From: Cyanobacteria bacterium SIG30
Lineage (GTDB): Bacteria; Cyanobacteriota; Vampirovibrionia; Gastranaerophilales; Gastranaerophilaceae
DNA: 64,000 nt
NCBI GenBank assembly: GCA_015152475.1
Contig: SUTW01000004.1
Coordinates: 90,503 to 154,502, forward strand
Direction: 5' to 3'
Part shown: positions 7,614 through 15,738 of the stretch, in pieces
Layout: each line of letters opens with the position of its first letter
How positions within the stretch are numbered: position 1 is the first letter of the stretch
Translations under genes and position numbers: made by a program
Notes under the pieces: model-generated
What the model was told of the DNA's origin: nothing
The model's database searches: none
Seen by the model: the letters and a program-made list of their open reading frames with translations, nothing else

Positions 7614-9212
7614 TTAGTCAAATAAATTATTTAATCTTTCTTGAATTTCCGCAGGGTCTAATTCCTGAGTGATTGTGTTGACATCATACGCTATTTGATA
7701 ATATTTTGCAGCTTCTATTTTTTCACCTTTAATATTCAATGAACGGGCCAAATTATAATATGCCAAAGCATAATTTGGGTTTGCTTTTATTGCATTTTCA
7801 AAACATTCAACTGCTTTTGAAATATGAGCCAAATCATCAAGATAGATAACACCTAAATTATTATGCGCAATGTCGTAATTAGGGTCATTTTTTATCGAAA
7901 GTTCATATTCTTTAATGGCTTCATTTATATCACCCATACCCCAATGCAGATAACCTAAATTACAATGAATTTTTGCATTATTTGGGTCTAATTCAAGAGC
8001 ATGCCTATAAATTATAAGCGCATTGTCATAATCTTCTTTATCATAAAAAGCACTACCTAAATTAACGTAAATGTCTATAGCTTCTGGTGTTATTAGGTAA
8101 GAACCCTGAAAAGCAGAAATTGCGGCATCAGTGTTTCTTGCTACATTTTGTTCAATGTAACCTAGAATTTCACAAACAGATGAAGTGAAATTTTTATTAG
8201 GGTTTAGAGAAATTGCAGATTGATAATGCGAAATTGCAGTTGCAGTATCTCCTTTCATGAAATAAAGGTTTGCGATGTTTGAATGAAGTATCGCACTATT
8301 TGGGTGGATTTTTATAAATTTTTGATAAGTAGAAATTGCGTTTTCGTAATCACCCATTTCTTCATATGTCTGAGCAAGTTTTGTGTATGCTTCAAAACAT
8401 AAAGAATCAATCCAGCGCGCCATTTTGAATTCAACAATAGCTTCGTCATATTTGCCAATTGCTTTATACGCATTACCTAACAAACAGTAAAATATTGGAT
8501 AGCCAGGAAGTTTATTTATGAGTTCTGAATAAATTTCAATAGCACCTTCTAAATTACCAATTTTAGTTAAACTATGTGCATTAATAACTGCAGGCACTGT
8601 GCTCAAAATAACCAATTTGTTAAGACATTCTTTTATTGCTTCTTTATCAAAAGGCAGTGTTAACCAGGAAAGTATAAGTTCAAATATACTTCTTGTTTTT
8701 GTTTTAAAGTTTGTAAAATAAAGAGCCATTAATAATCTGTGTCTTAGATAGTGTATTTTTGATTTTCCAAGAAAACTATTTCTTAAAGCCAATTTTGTTT
8801 GCTCTAAGGCTTCAGTGTATCTTTCTTTTTTCTTTAATGTTTTTGCAAGCATAAAATGGCATTGTCCCTTGTGTGCGCCATTTTTTATTGCAAGATTGAA
8901 ATAGTTTATTGCTCTGTCTAATTCGCCTTTGTGGAAAAATGCAAAACCGATTTTGTAATAAATGTTTCCATTATCAATTAATGATTCAGAAGCTATTTGA
9001 TATTGAGTTATAGCTTCGTCAATATAATGTTTTGCTTGATAAATATCAAGATGCCAATCCATATACAAATCGCCAAGTTTTATGTGCAATTCTGCGTTGT
9101 CTGGATTTTTAAACAGTTCACTTTGGCACAACTCTATTGCTTTTTGGATTTTTCCATTTTGTGCCATTTTATTGATTTTTTTATTGATTTTTTTATTGTT
9201 GGTTTCTTGCAT
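7614..9212 (-). CDS. TPR-repeat protein (532 aa)
   Basis: About twelve tetratricopeptide repeats of 34 residues fill the protein (e.g. NPDNAELHIKLGDLYMDW, LDPNNAKIHCNLGYLHWGMG, NPNYALAYYNLARSLNIKG). TPR arrays are protein-interaction scaffolds. There is no signal peptide or membrane helix, so it is probably cytoplasmic. Residues 150-200 interrupt the regular array. The start has AGAGGAT upstream. It follows the M16 genes on the same strand after a 48-nt gap and may share their transcript. Confidence 0.85.
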   Translation of the reverse strand: MQETNNKKINKKINKMAQNGKIQKAIELCQSELFKNPDNAELHIKLGDLYMDWHLDIYQAKHYIDEAITQYQIASESLIDNGNIYYKIGFAFFHKGELDRAINYFNLAIKNGAHKGQCHFMLAKTLKKKERYTEALEQTKLALRNSFLGKSKIHYLRHRLLMALYFTNFKTKTRSIFELILSWLTLPFDKEAIKECLNKLVILSTVPAVINAHSLTKIGNLEGAIEIYSELINKLPGYPIFYCLLGNAYKAIGKYDEAIVEFKMARWIDSLCFEAYTKLAQTYEEMGDYENAISTYQKFIKIHPNSAILHSNIANLYFMKGDTATAISHYQSAISLNPNKNFTSSVCEILGYIEQNVARNTDAAISAFQGSYLITPEAIDIYVNLGSAFYDKEDYDNALIIYRHALELDPNNAKIHCNLGYLHWGMGDINEAIKEYELSIKNDPNYDIAHNNLGVIYLDDLAHISKAVECFENAIKANPNYALAYYNLARSLNIKGEKIEAAKYYQIAYDVNTITQELDPAEIQERLNNLFD

Positions 9213-9260
9213 TTATCCTCTAAGATATTTTAGTTTATTATTTTGAATTATGCAAATTGT

Positions 9261-10484
9261 TTAAAATTCTAAATAATCAGAAGGTGCGATAACTGCTATA
9301 ACATCGTTTCCAGAAAGATATTTTTTAGCCATTTCTGATAAATCTTCTCTTGTTACTGAGTTTATCATTTCTGTATATCTTTCTTTAAAGTCTAAAGGTC
9401 TGCCTAGAATGATGTCTCTGCATATTGAATGAGCTTGCTGTTCATTTGTTTGTGAAAAATAAGCCAAACGCCCCAAAACATTTTCTTTTGCACCTTGAAG
9501 CTCTTCTTCTGTTGGAAGATTATTTTGCAATTTTTCAATCTCTGTTCTAAAACCGTCAAGAGATTTTCTTATGTTGTTTGGAGTTGTTCCTATGTAAAAA
9601 CTTATGACTCCTGCGTGTCTTAATGCTTCATATGAGCTTCGGACAGTATATGCTAGCCCTTGTTTATCTCTTAATTCATAAAATAATCTTGAACTTAAAC
9701 CTGATGAACCCATTAAATTATTCATTACTATAATTTTAGGATAATCTTCGGTGTTTATTGAATCTGTTATCCAACCCTGAATAACATGTGCCTGATTTGC
9801 AGAATTTTTTTCAATTTTTACAACTTTACTTTCTTTTAGATTTTTTATATCTTCAATTTTTGTTTTTTCAGTATATTTATTTAAAAAAGCGAATTTTTTA
9901 TTTAATTCATTTGAAATTTTTTCTTCGTCTTCAAAATCACCAACTGCAACAATTACTTTTTTTGAATTTAACATTGTTCCCCAAAACTCATTTACGATTT
10001 TTGAATCAATTTTATCAATATCTTCAAGCGTTTTTGTGACACTGTTTTCATAATGATGATTTTTGAAAATTGTTCTTGTGAAACTATCTGATAATTTTGA
10101 TGTTGAAGAATCAAGGACGGCAGGAATTTCAGCTTTTAGTTTAAAAATTTCTTTATCTAATTCTTTAAATGTTGAATTTTTAATTATGTCTTCTAAAATT
10201 TCAACTGCTAAATCAAAATCTTGGTTTAAAAAGACAGTATCTATTTTTAAGTAATCGCGTTTGCTTTCAGTTGAAAGTTCAATTCCGTTATCTTGTAATT
10301 CAAGAGATAATTCTTCTGCAGTTCTTTTGTTTGTGCCTCTTAACAATAATCTTGAAGTTAAATTGCTTACCCCTGAAAGCTCTGTTGGAGTATCAATTGA
10401 AAAAACACAACAAATAGCGCTTCTTGGAGTTTTTGGATTATTTTTTACAACTATTTCAAGCCCTTCGTTTTTTATGTGTTTCAT
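9261..10484 (-). CDS. M16-family peptidase-like protein, inactive subunit (407 aa)
   Basis: M16 (pitrilysin/insulinase) fold without the zinc site: the position of HxxEH reads SNLTSRLLLRGT, so the catalytic residues are missing. The C-terminal half keeps the family's R/Y motif region (LSSRLFYELRDKQGLAYTV). In many bacteria such a protein pairs with an active M16 subunit to form a heterodimeric protease, with the inactive partner supplying substrate binding. It overlaps the active subunit gene by one base, which strongly suggests stoichiometric expression. Confidence 0.88.
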   Translation of the reverse strand: MKHIKNEGLEIVVKNNPKTPRSAICCVFSIDTPTELSGVSNLTSRLLLRGTNKRTAEELSLELQDNGIELSTESKRDYLKIDTVFLNQDFDLAVEILEDIIKNSTFKELDKEIFKLKAEIPAVLDSSTSKLSDSFTRTIFKNHHYENSVTKTLEDIDKIDSKIVNEFWGTMLNSKKVIVAVGDFEDEEKISNELNKKFAFLNKYTEKTKIEDIKNLKESKVVKIEKNSANQAHVIQGWITDSINTEDYPKIIVMNNLMGSSGLSSRLFYELRDKQGLAYTVRSSYEALRHAGVISFYIGTTPNNIRKSLDGFRTEIEKLQNNLPTEEELQGAKENVLGRLAYFSQTNEQQAHSICRDIILGRPLDFKERYTEMINSVTREDLSEMAKKYLSGNDVIAVIAPSDYLEF

Positions 10485-11803
10485 TAATTTTCTCCTTTAG
10501 GCATCACAACGCCTATTGCACAATTATTTTCATTTAAATATTCTTGCGCAATTTCTTCTAAATATTTTTTAGTTATATTTTCAAGCGTTGTTTCGTATTT
10601 TTTTGCATAACTTAAATCTTCACAAACAGTAAGATAATGTCCTATTGAATCAGCTATATCAGAAACGGTTTCTGCCGATTCAACAAACTCAACAAGAACT
10701 CTTTTTTTGGCTCTTTTAAGTTCTTCTTCTGTGATTTCGTTTAAGTTTTTAAGTTCTGCTTTGATTTCTTCAATTACGGTTTCTTTATATTTTGGGTCAA
10801 AATTTGCTTCTATGAAGAAATTGTTTCCTTCTCGGAATTGGTAATAACAAGTATCGATTGAATTGTAATGTGGTTCGTCAACTTGTTCTATATATTTGGA
10901 ATTTAATCTTGAAGTTCTTGAACCACCTAAAATACTTACTAAAAGATTCAGGGCAATTGACTCTTTAAGATTTTTGCTTGTGTCTGTCAAAAAACCAAAC
11001 ATAATGTAGCCAGTATTTGTTTCTGAAGTTTTTTCTACATATTTTGGTTTTTTCATTTTTATTTCAAGCTCATTTTTCTTAATTGGAGCTTTTTTGTCAG
11101 TTTTAAATTTAAAGTTTTCTATAACTTTATTTAAAATTTCTTCTTCGTTATCAAATTCGCCAACAACTATTGTTGAAATGTTGTCTGGTGTGTAAAAAGT
11201 TTTATAATAAGACATGATGTCTTTTTGCGGAATTGTTGCTATTATTTGTTTAGTTCCAATAACTTTTCTTTTGTATGGATGATTTTCATACATTGCATCA
11301 TTTGTTATTTCGTAAACTTTTCTCCAATCGTTATCTTCACCCATTTTTATTTCTTCGATAACAACATATCTTTCCCTTTTTTCTTCCGGTGCTTCGCCTT
11401 CTGGGTCAAAAGCTGGGCCTATTTCTTCTTCTGATAAAGTAGGGTCAACCATCATGTCTGCGTGCATTTTAATTGCAAGGTCTATGTGTTTTTTTTCAAT
11501 AGTTACATAATAGAAAGTGTAATCTTTCCAGGTTGCAGCATTTATGATGCCACCTTTTCTTTCTAAAATTTTGTCAAATTCACCTGGTTTAAATTGTTTT
11601 GTCCCTTTGAACATAAGGTGTTCCAAAAAATGTGAGACACCATTATTTGTTTCATCTTCATTTATTGAACCTGTTTTAACCCAAGTACTTATATTTGCCA
11701 TTTCACCTTTTTTGTAAGCAATAGCTATTTTGTGACCATTGTCTAAAGTATATAAGCTTATTGGTTTTTCAAGATATGGATAATCAATTTTTTCTTTAAT
11801 CAT
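10484..11803 (-). CDS. M16-family zinc metallopeptidase, active subunit (439 aa)
   Basis: The inverted zinc motif HFLEH lies at residues 58-62, followed by the third ligand in VVIEEIKMGE near residue 150. The C-terminal half has SRTSRLNSKYIEQ, the substrate-binding R/Y region. No signal peptide, so it is probably cytoplasmic. Length is typical of bacterial two-domain M16B proteins. It is encoded between aroH and the inactive M16 subunit, each junction overlapping by one base. Likely substrates are small peptides; the exact role is not known. Confidence 0.9.
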   Translation of the reverse strand: MIKEKIDYPYLEKPISLYTLDNGHKIAIAYKKGEMANISTWVKTGSINEDETNNGVSHFLEHLMFKGTKQFKPGEFDKILERKGGIINAATWKDYTFYYVTIEKKHIDLAIKMHADMMVDPTLSEEEIGPAFDPEGEAPEEKRERYVVIEEIKMGEDNDWRKVYEITNDAMYENHPYKRKVIGTKQIIATIPQKDIMSYYKTFYTPDNISTIVVGEFDNEEEILNKVIENFKFKTDKKAPIKKNELEIKMKKPKYVEKTSETNTGYIMFGFLTDTSKNLKESIALNLLVSILGGSRTSRLNSKYIEQVDEPHYNSIDTCYYQFREGNNFFIEANFDPKYKETVIEEIKAELKNLNEITEEELKRAKKRVLVEFVESAETVSDIADSIGHYLTVCEDLSYAKKYETTLENITKKYLEEIAQEYLNENNCAIGVVMPKGEN

Positions 11804-12177
11804 TATTTTATATCAGGTCTTAAAACCTTTGCTCCTTTCAGATATTGGTGTTTAATTTCATTTTGTTTTTTATCTGTATTTACGACCAAAAGAATTCTTA
11901 ATGCCATTTGAAGTGAATTTTTTACTTCTTGTTCATTTGAACTCATCATAGGCACATTTACAAAATTGCATTCTAACCTTGCAAATTTTGCAGGGAAAGC
12001 ACAATCTAAATCTTTGGTTGTTGAAAATTGTGCAAAAGCAATATCTTCTAATTTGATATTGTTTTCTTCAATCATTTTGTTTATAAGTTCAACGGTTGCC
12101 TCTTTTAAATCTTGTTCAGTATTTGAATCAACAGTCGTTGCCCCTCTTATGCCTCTAACTTCCAAATTTATCTCCAA
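11803..12177 (-). CDS. aroH: chorismate mutase, AroH type
   Basis: Converts chorismate to prephenate on the Phe/Tyr branch. It belongs to the trimeric AroH class: RGIRGATTV at the N-terminus and YLKGAKVLRPD at the C-terminus. Aligning by eye to Bacillus subtilis AroH, the key residues are all present: Arg11, Glu82 (NEQEV), Arg94 (MALRI), Tyr112 and Arg120. The length (124 aa) is normal. It overlaps fmt by 23 bases upstream and the M16 gene by one base downstream, inside a tight def-fmt-aroH-M16-M16 operon. Confidence 0.93.
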   Translation of the reverse strand: MEINLEVRGIRGATTVDSNTEQDLKEATVELINKMIEENNIKLEDIAFAQFSTTKDLDCAFPAKFARLECNFVNVPMMSSNEQEVKNSLQMALRILLVVNTDKKQNEIKHQYLKGAKVLRPDIK

Positions 12178-13099
12178 TCTTAATTTTAGAACCTAAACTC
12201 CAAACATAAGCGTCCATTTCGCCTTTGCCTTCAGGCTTAACTTTTTGCACTAAAATCGCGCCTTTTGAACATTTAACAACAATGCCTTTTTTTGTTATTT
12301 CAACTACTTCACCACATTCAATATTTTTGTCACATATTGCACAAGTTGTTTTTGTAAATTTTATGAGTTTTCCGTTAAATGTACTTTGGCAGGTATATTG
12401 TCCTAAAAGTGCTCTTATTTTGTTATGGACTTGTGTGCAATCAAGATTAAAACATAAGTTCTTATCTTCTTTTTTTGTTTTTATTGTGTAACAAACTTCG
12501 CCAAGCTGAGGGTATGGTTTTAGCTTGCATTCTTTAAGTCCTATAAGTGTTTCTTCCAGAATTTTAGGAGCTTTTTGCTCAATTATTTCTTCAAGTTCAA
12601 AAGATGTTGTATCTGGCGTGATTTCAAATTCTTCCTGAAGAACTATATCTCCTTCGTCAAGTGCCAAAACTGTGACAGCTGTTGTTATTCCAGTTTTACA
12701 ATCACCATTTAAAAGACAAGCCCTTATGGGGTTTGAGCCTCTGTATTTTGGCAAAAGTGATGGATGGACATTTATTGTAGCACATTTTGGTATGTCTAAA
12801 ACTTCTTGAGAGAGGATTTGTCCAAATGCAAAAGTCACAAAAAAATCAGCTCCGTATGCTTTTAATTTTCTCAAAGTTTCTATGTCTTTTGATATTTTTG
12901 GTGTTTCAATAACTTCAATATTGTGTTCAAGAGCGCATTTTTTAAGTTCACTATCTATAATTTTATTGCCTCTGCCTGATGGTTTTGGAGTCTGTGTGAC
13001 AAGGGCTAAAACTTCAAAATCTTTTGAATTTAAAATATGTTCAAAAGTAGACAGTGCAAGTTTTGGAGTTGCAAAATAAACAAGTTTAATTTTCTCCAT
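12155..13099 (-). CDS. fmt: methionyl-tRNA formyltransferase
   Basis: Formylates Met-tRNAfMet for translation initiation using 10-formyl-tetrahydrofolate. The formyltransferase core is clear: YFATPKLAL at the N-terminus, the active-site segment INVHPSLLPKYRGSNPI (Asn and His), and the catalytic Asp in ALDEGDIV. The C-terminal OB-like tRNA-binding domain is at about residues 205-310. Its length of 314 aa is typical. It overlaps def by 14 bases, the common def-fmt pair of formylation and deformylation. Confidence 0.95.
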   Translation of the reverse strand: MEKIKLVYFATPKLALSTFEHILNSKDFEVLALVTQTPKPSGRGNKIIDSELKKCALEHNIEVIETPKISKDIETLRKLKAYGADFFVTFAFGQILSQEVLDIPKCATINVHPSLLPKYRGSNPIRACLLNGDCKTGITTAVTVLALDEGDIVLQEEFEITPDTTSFELEEIIEQKAPKILEETLIGLKECKLKPYPQLGEVCYTIKTKKEDKNLCFNLDCTQVHNKIRALLGQYTCQSTFNGKLIKFTKTTCAICDKNIECGEVVEITKKGIVVKCSKGAILVQKVKPEGKGEMDAYVWSLGSKIKIGDKFGS

Positions 13100-13697
13100 C
13101 TACCGCCTCTTGCATTTGTTCTTCAACATTTTTTGGTTGTGCTTGAATTTCTGCTTCTAAATCTTCTTCTTTTAACCATTTATCACTTTCAATAGGGTTT
13201 AATTGGAATTCTTCCAAAATTTTATTGGTTTCATCAACATCTCTTGCGTGGTCAACAAATAAAATACCATTTAAATGATCAAATTCGTGTTGTAAAGCTT
13301 TTGTTAAAAGGGTATCCCCTTTTGATTCCATGGTGAAAAATCTGCCATCAAGATTTTGTGCTTTGATAATTATGTGGGAATATCTTTTAACATTTGTGTA
13401 TGCTTGTGGAAAACTTAAACAGCCTTCATAACTGTTCATGGCACCTGCTTTTTTAATTATTTTAGGGTTTATAAACACAATTGGGTTGTAAGGTTCATTT
13501 GGTTCTGAAACATCAATAACAAAAATTCTTAATGCTTCGCCAACTTGTGGTGCTGCAAGCCCTACGCCATTATTTGCATACATAGTGTCTAACATATCTG
13601 CAACAAGCACTTTAATTTTTTTTGAAAATTTTAAGACATCTTTCGTTTTTTGTCTTAATCTCGGATCTCCGTATTTTACGATTTTTAATATAGCCAT
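13086..13697 (-). CDS. def: peptide deformylase
   Basis: Removes the formyl group from nascent proteins. The three family motifs are present: GVGLAAPQVG, EGCLSF (metal-binding Cys) and QHEFDHLNG (metal-binding His pair and catalytic Glu). A C-terminal tail of about 35 acidic residues (after residue 168) extends beyond most deformylases. No Shine-Dalgarno precedes the ATG; instead an extended -10 box ends 6 nt before it, so the mRNA is probably leaderless. First gene of the def-fmt-aroH-M16-M16 operon. Confidence 0.95.
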   Translation of the reverse strand: MAILKIVKYGDPRLRQKTKDVLKFSKKIKVLVADMLDTMYANNGVGLAAPQVGEALRIFVIDVSEPNEPYNPIVFINPKIIKKAGAMNSYEGCLSFPQAYTNVKRYSHIIIKAQNLDGRFFTMESKGDTLLTKALQHEFDHLNGILFVDHARDVDETNKILEEFQLNPIESDKWLKEEDLEAEIQAQPKNVEEQMQEAVDGEN

Positions 13698-13703
13698 AGC
13701 ATT

Positions 13704-13712
13704 ATTCTAGCA
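13704..13712 (-). promoter_or_regulatory. extended -10 promoter giving leaderless def
   Basis: TG-C-TAGAAT on the minus strand, with 6 nt between the hexamer and the def ATG, placing the expected transcription start at the A of the start codon. The -35 region is poor, as is usual with an extended -10. Confidence 0.6.
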
Positions 13713-13780
13713 CAATTGAGCTTAAAAAACTATATAAAAACAAAAATCATACTAATTTATGAATTGTTTTGTTTGCAAGA

Positions 13781-14557
13781 TTATTTGCTTTTTTGATATG
13801 CCCAGGCATTGTGGTTATGAATGCTTTCTTGTGCTTCTATTTCAACTTCGTAAAATTTTATAATTTTATTTTCTTCGAATTTTAAAACCACATCTCTTAT
13901 AATGTCTTCCACAAATTTTGGATTATCATAAGCAGATTCGGTTACAAATTTTTCATCTTCTCTTTTTAAAAGCGAATATAAAGGGCTTGATGCACAGGTT
14001 TCTATATCATCAATTAAGTCTTCAAGCCATATGTGCTCATCTTCGTTGTATGAAATTTTTGCTTTCACTATTGCCCTTTGGTTGTGTGCGCCTGCTTTTG
14101 ATATTTCTTTTGAACAAGGACAAAGTGTTGTAACTGGCACTTTAACACCTAGGAAAAATTTGTAATCATTTTCGTCAAGAGTTCCTTCAAAAAAGCAATC
14201 GTAACTCATCAGAGATTTCATTTTGCTAACGGGTGCTATTTTTTCAATGAAATATTTAAAGTCAAATTTTAGGTATGAAGATTTAGCTTCAAGTTTTTTT
14301 TGCATAACTTCAAGCATTTTTCTAATGTCAACCCCTAAGATATTTTTTTGTTTAAAATCGTTTAGGATTTCAATAAATCTAGACATATGAGTGCCTTTAT
14401 AATGACGCGGAAGCGAAACACTCATTTTTGCTTTAGCATATACAACCTGATTTGATTCATGCTTTCTTTGGATAATAAGTGGGGTTTCAACGTCTTTAAC
14501 ACCAACTTTTTGAATGTCTATTTCTCTTGTATCATTTTGTTTTTGGACATCAATCAT
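13781..14557 (-). CDS. folE2: GTP cyclohydrolase I type IB (FolE2)
   Basis: First step of folate (or queuosine-type pterin) synthesis from GTP. The family is recognised from VSLPRHYKGTHMSRFIE near the N-terminus, VPVTTLCPCSKEISKAGAHNQR (metal-binding Cys region) and the C-terminal EAQESIHNHNAWA. FolE2 can use metals other than zinc and often serves in zinc-poor conditions. Its length (258 aa) is normal. It lies 12 nt downstream of the RWYDxDP-repeat gene, on the same strand. Confidence 0.93.
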   Translation of the reverse strand: MIDVQKQNDTREIDIQKVGVKDVETPLIIQRKHESNQVVYAKAKMSVSLPRHYKGTHMSRFIEILNDFKQKNILGVDIRKMLEVMQKKLEAKSSYLKFDFKYFIEKIAPVSKMKSLMSYDCFFEGTLDENDYKFFLGVKVPVTTLCPCSKEISKAGAHNQRAIVKAKISYNEDEHIWLEDLIDDIETCASSPLYSLLKREDEKFVTESAYDNPKFVEDIIRDVVLKFEENKIIKFYEVEIEAQESIHNHNAWAYQKSK

Positions 14558-14569
14558 TTTAAAACAATC

Positions 14570-14905
14570 TTAAAATTTCTTTTCTTCTAGTGCCAAAAGT
14601 AATTTAAGTGCGGCGCGTCTTTGAGTTTTTGGGTCTGCTTGTCTTAAAATTTCAATTGCCTTTAGCATAACAGGGTCATCATCATACCAACGATTACCTT
14701 TTCCGCTATATTGCGTTACTATATCGTATATTCTTTCAATAACTTCGCCTGCAACATCTTCTTGTAATTTTAAAATAAAAGCTTTTGCTTCTTCTTTTTC
14801 TTCATCAGTTGAAATTCTAAGAAGTTCAAGCGCTTCCTTTAAAACAGGATCTTTATCATACCAACGTTTGTTTTCAAATTGTTGTTCGTTATTGTTTTCT
14901 TCCAT
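14570..14905 (-). CDS. small two-repeat RWYDxDP protein (111 aa)
   Basis: Unrecognised, but internally repeated: RWYDKDPVLKEALELLR (residues about 14-30) and RWYDDDPVMLKAIEILRQ (about 72-89), each followed by a helical stretch. A third gene product at 24018-24329 starts with the same motif, so this is a small protein family. It is acidic, helical and has no signal peptide. It has a good GGAG site. It sits between an amino-acid-binding lipoprotein and folE2 with short gaps; the link, if any, is unknown. Confidence 0.7.
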   Translation of the reverse strand: MEENNNEQQFENKRWYDKDPVLKEALELLRISTDEEKEEAKAFILKLQEDVAGEVIERIYDIVTQYSGKGNRWYDDDPVMLKAIEILRQADPKTQRRAALKLLLALEEKKF

Positions 14906-14914
14906 TTTTTCTCC

Positions 14915-15715
14915 TTAGTTCAAGAATGATGTTTGTGGTATCCATTTTTGTTTAATTTTATTTAACTCGCCACTTGTTTGAAGTTCGTCAATAATTGCAT
15001 TTAGCTTATTTTTTATTATTTCGTTACCTTTTTCTTTTCTAAGTGCAATCGCATAATATTCTTTTGTGTATCTTTTATTCAAAATTTTATAACCTTTTTC
15101 TTTTAAAAGCAAGCCGTAAAGAATACTATCATCGCCATAAATTGCCTCCGTTTCACCATTTTTAATCTTTAAAAATGCTTCATCATAAGTTTTTGCACCG
15201 TTTATGTAACTATTTGGTGCAAGCTGTCTTAATGTTTTTTCACCAGTTGTCCCTAAAATAACTGTTACATTTTGTTCATTTAAATCTTGTATTGATTTAA
15301 TTGTTGAATCATTTTTTATCATAATTGCTTGCCCTGCAACAAAATAGGGTGATGTAAAATCAACCACTTCAAGCCTTTGGGGAGTAATACTCATTATTGC
15401 GACTATGAAATCTATTTCTTCGGAATTTAATTTCATAATTTTGTCTTGTGCAGTCACGGTTGTGAAAGTTATTTTTTTATTTTCAAGTTCAAAGAATTTT
15501 GAAAAAACGGCATTTGCAACATCTATGTCAAAACCTTTGTATTTGCCATTTTCAAGATATCCAAAAGGAATTGAATCAGATTTAACACCAATTTTTATTT
15601 CTTCTTTTTTTGTTAATTTTTCGTATGGAGTTAAAGTTTGTTTTTTGCAACCTGTCAAAAAACAACTTGAAAAAATTAAACATATTAAAATTATTATTAT
15701 ATTTTTCTTTTTCAT
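14915..15715 (-). CDS. amino-acid-type ABC transporter substrate-binding lipoprotein (266 aa)
   Basis: Lipoprotein signal: hydrophobic segment ending in the lipobox LTGC with Cys23. The mature part is a family-3 (polar amino acid) periplasmic binding protein: IKIGVKSDSIPFGYLENGKYKGFDIDVANAV, then DFIVAIMSITPQRLEVVDFTSPYF, LGTTGEKTL and a C-terminal GELNKIKQKW. It binds an amino acid or small polar solute outside the inner membrane for an ABC importer. No permease or ATPase gene is next to it, so it is an orphan or serves a transporter encoded elsewhere. Confidence 0.88.
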   Translation of the reverse strand: MKKKNIIIILICLIFSSCFLTGCKKQTLTPYEKLTKKEEIKIGVKSDSIPFGYLENGKYKGFDIDVANAVFSKFFELENKKITFTTVTAQDKIMKLNSEEIDFIVAIMSITPQRLEVVDFTSPYFVAGQAIMIKNDSTIKSIQDLNEQNVTVILGTTGEKTLRQLAPNSYINGAKTYDEAFLKIKNGETEAIYGDDSILYGLLLKEKGYKILNKRYTKEYYAIALRKEKGNEIIKNKLNAIIDELQTSGELNKIKQKWIPQTSFLN

Positions 15716-15738
15716 ATCTTCATTTTAACATAAATTTA

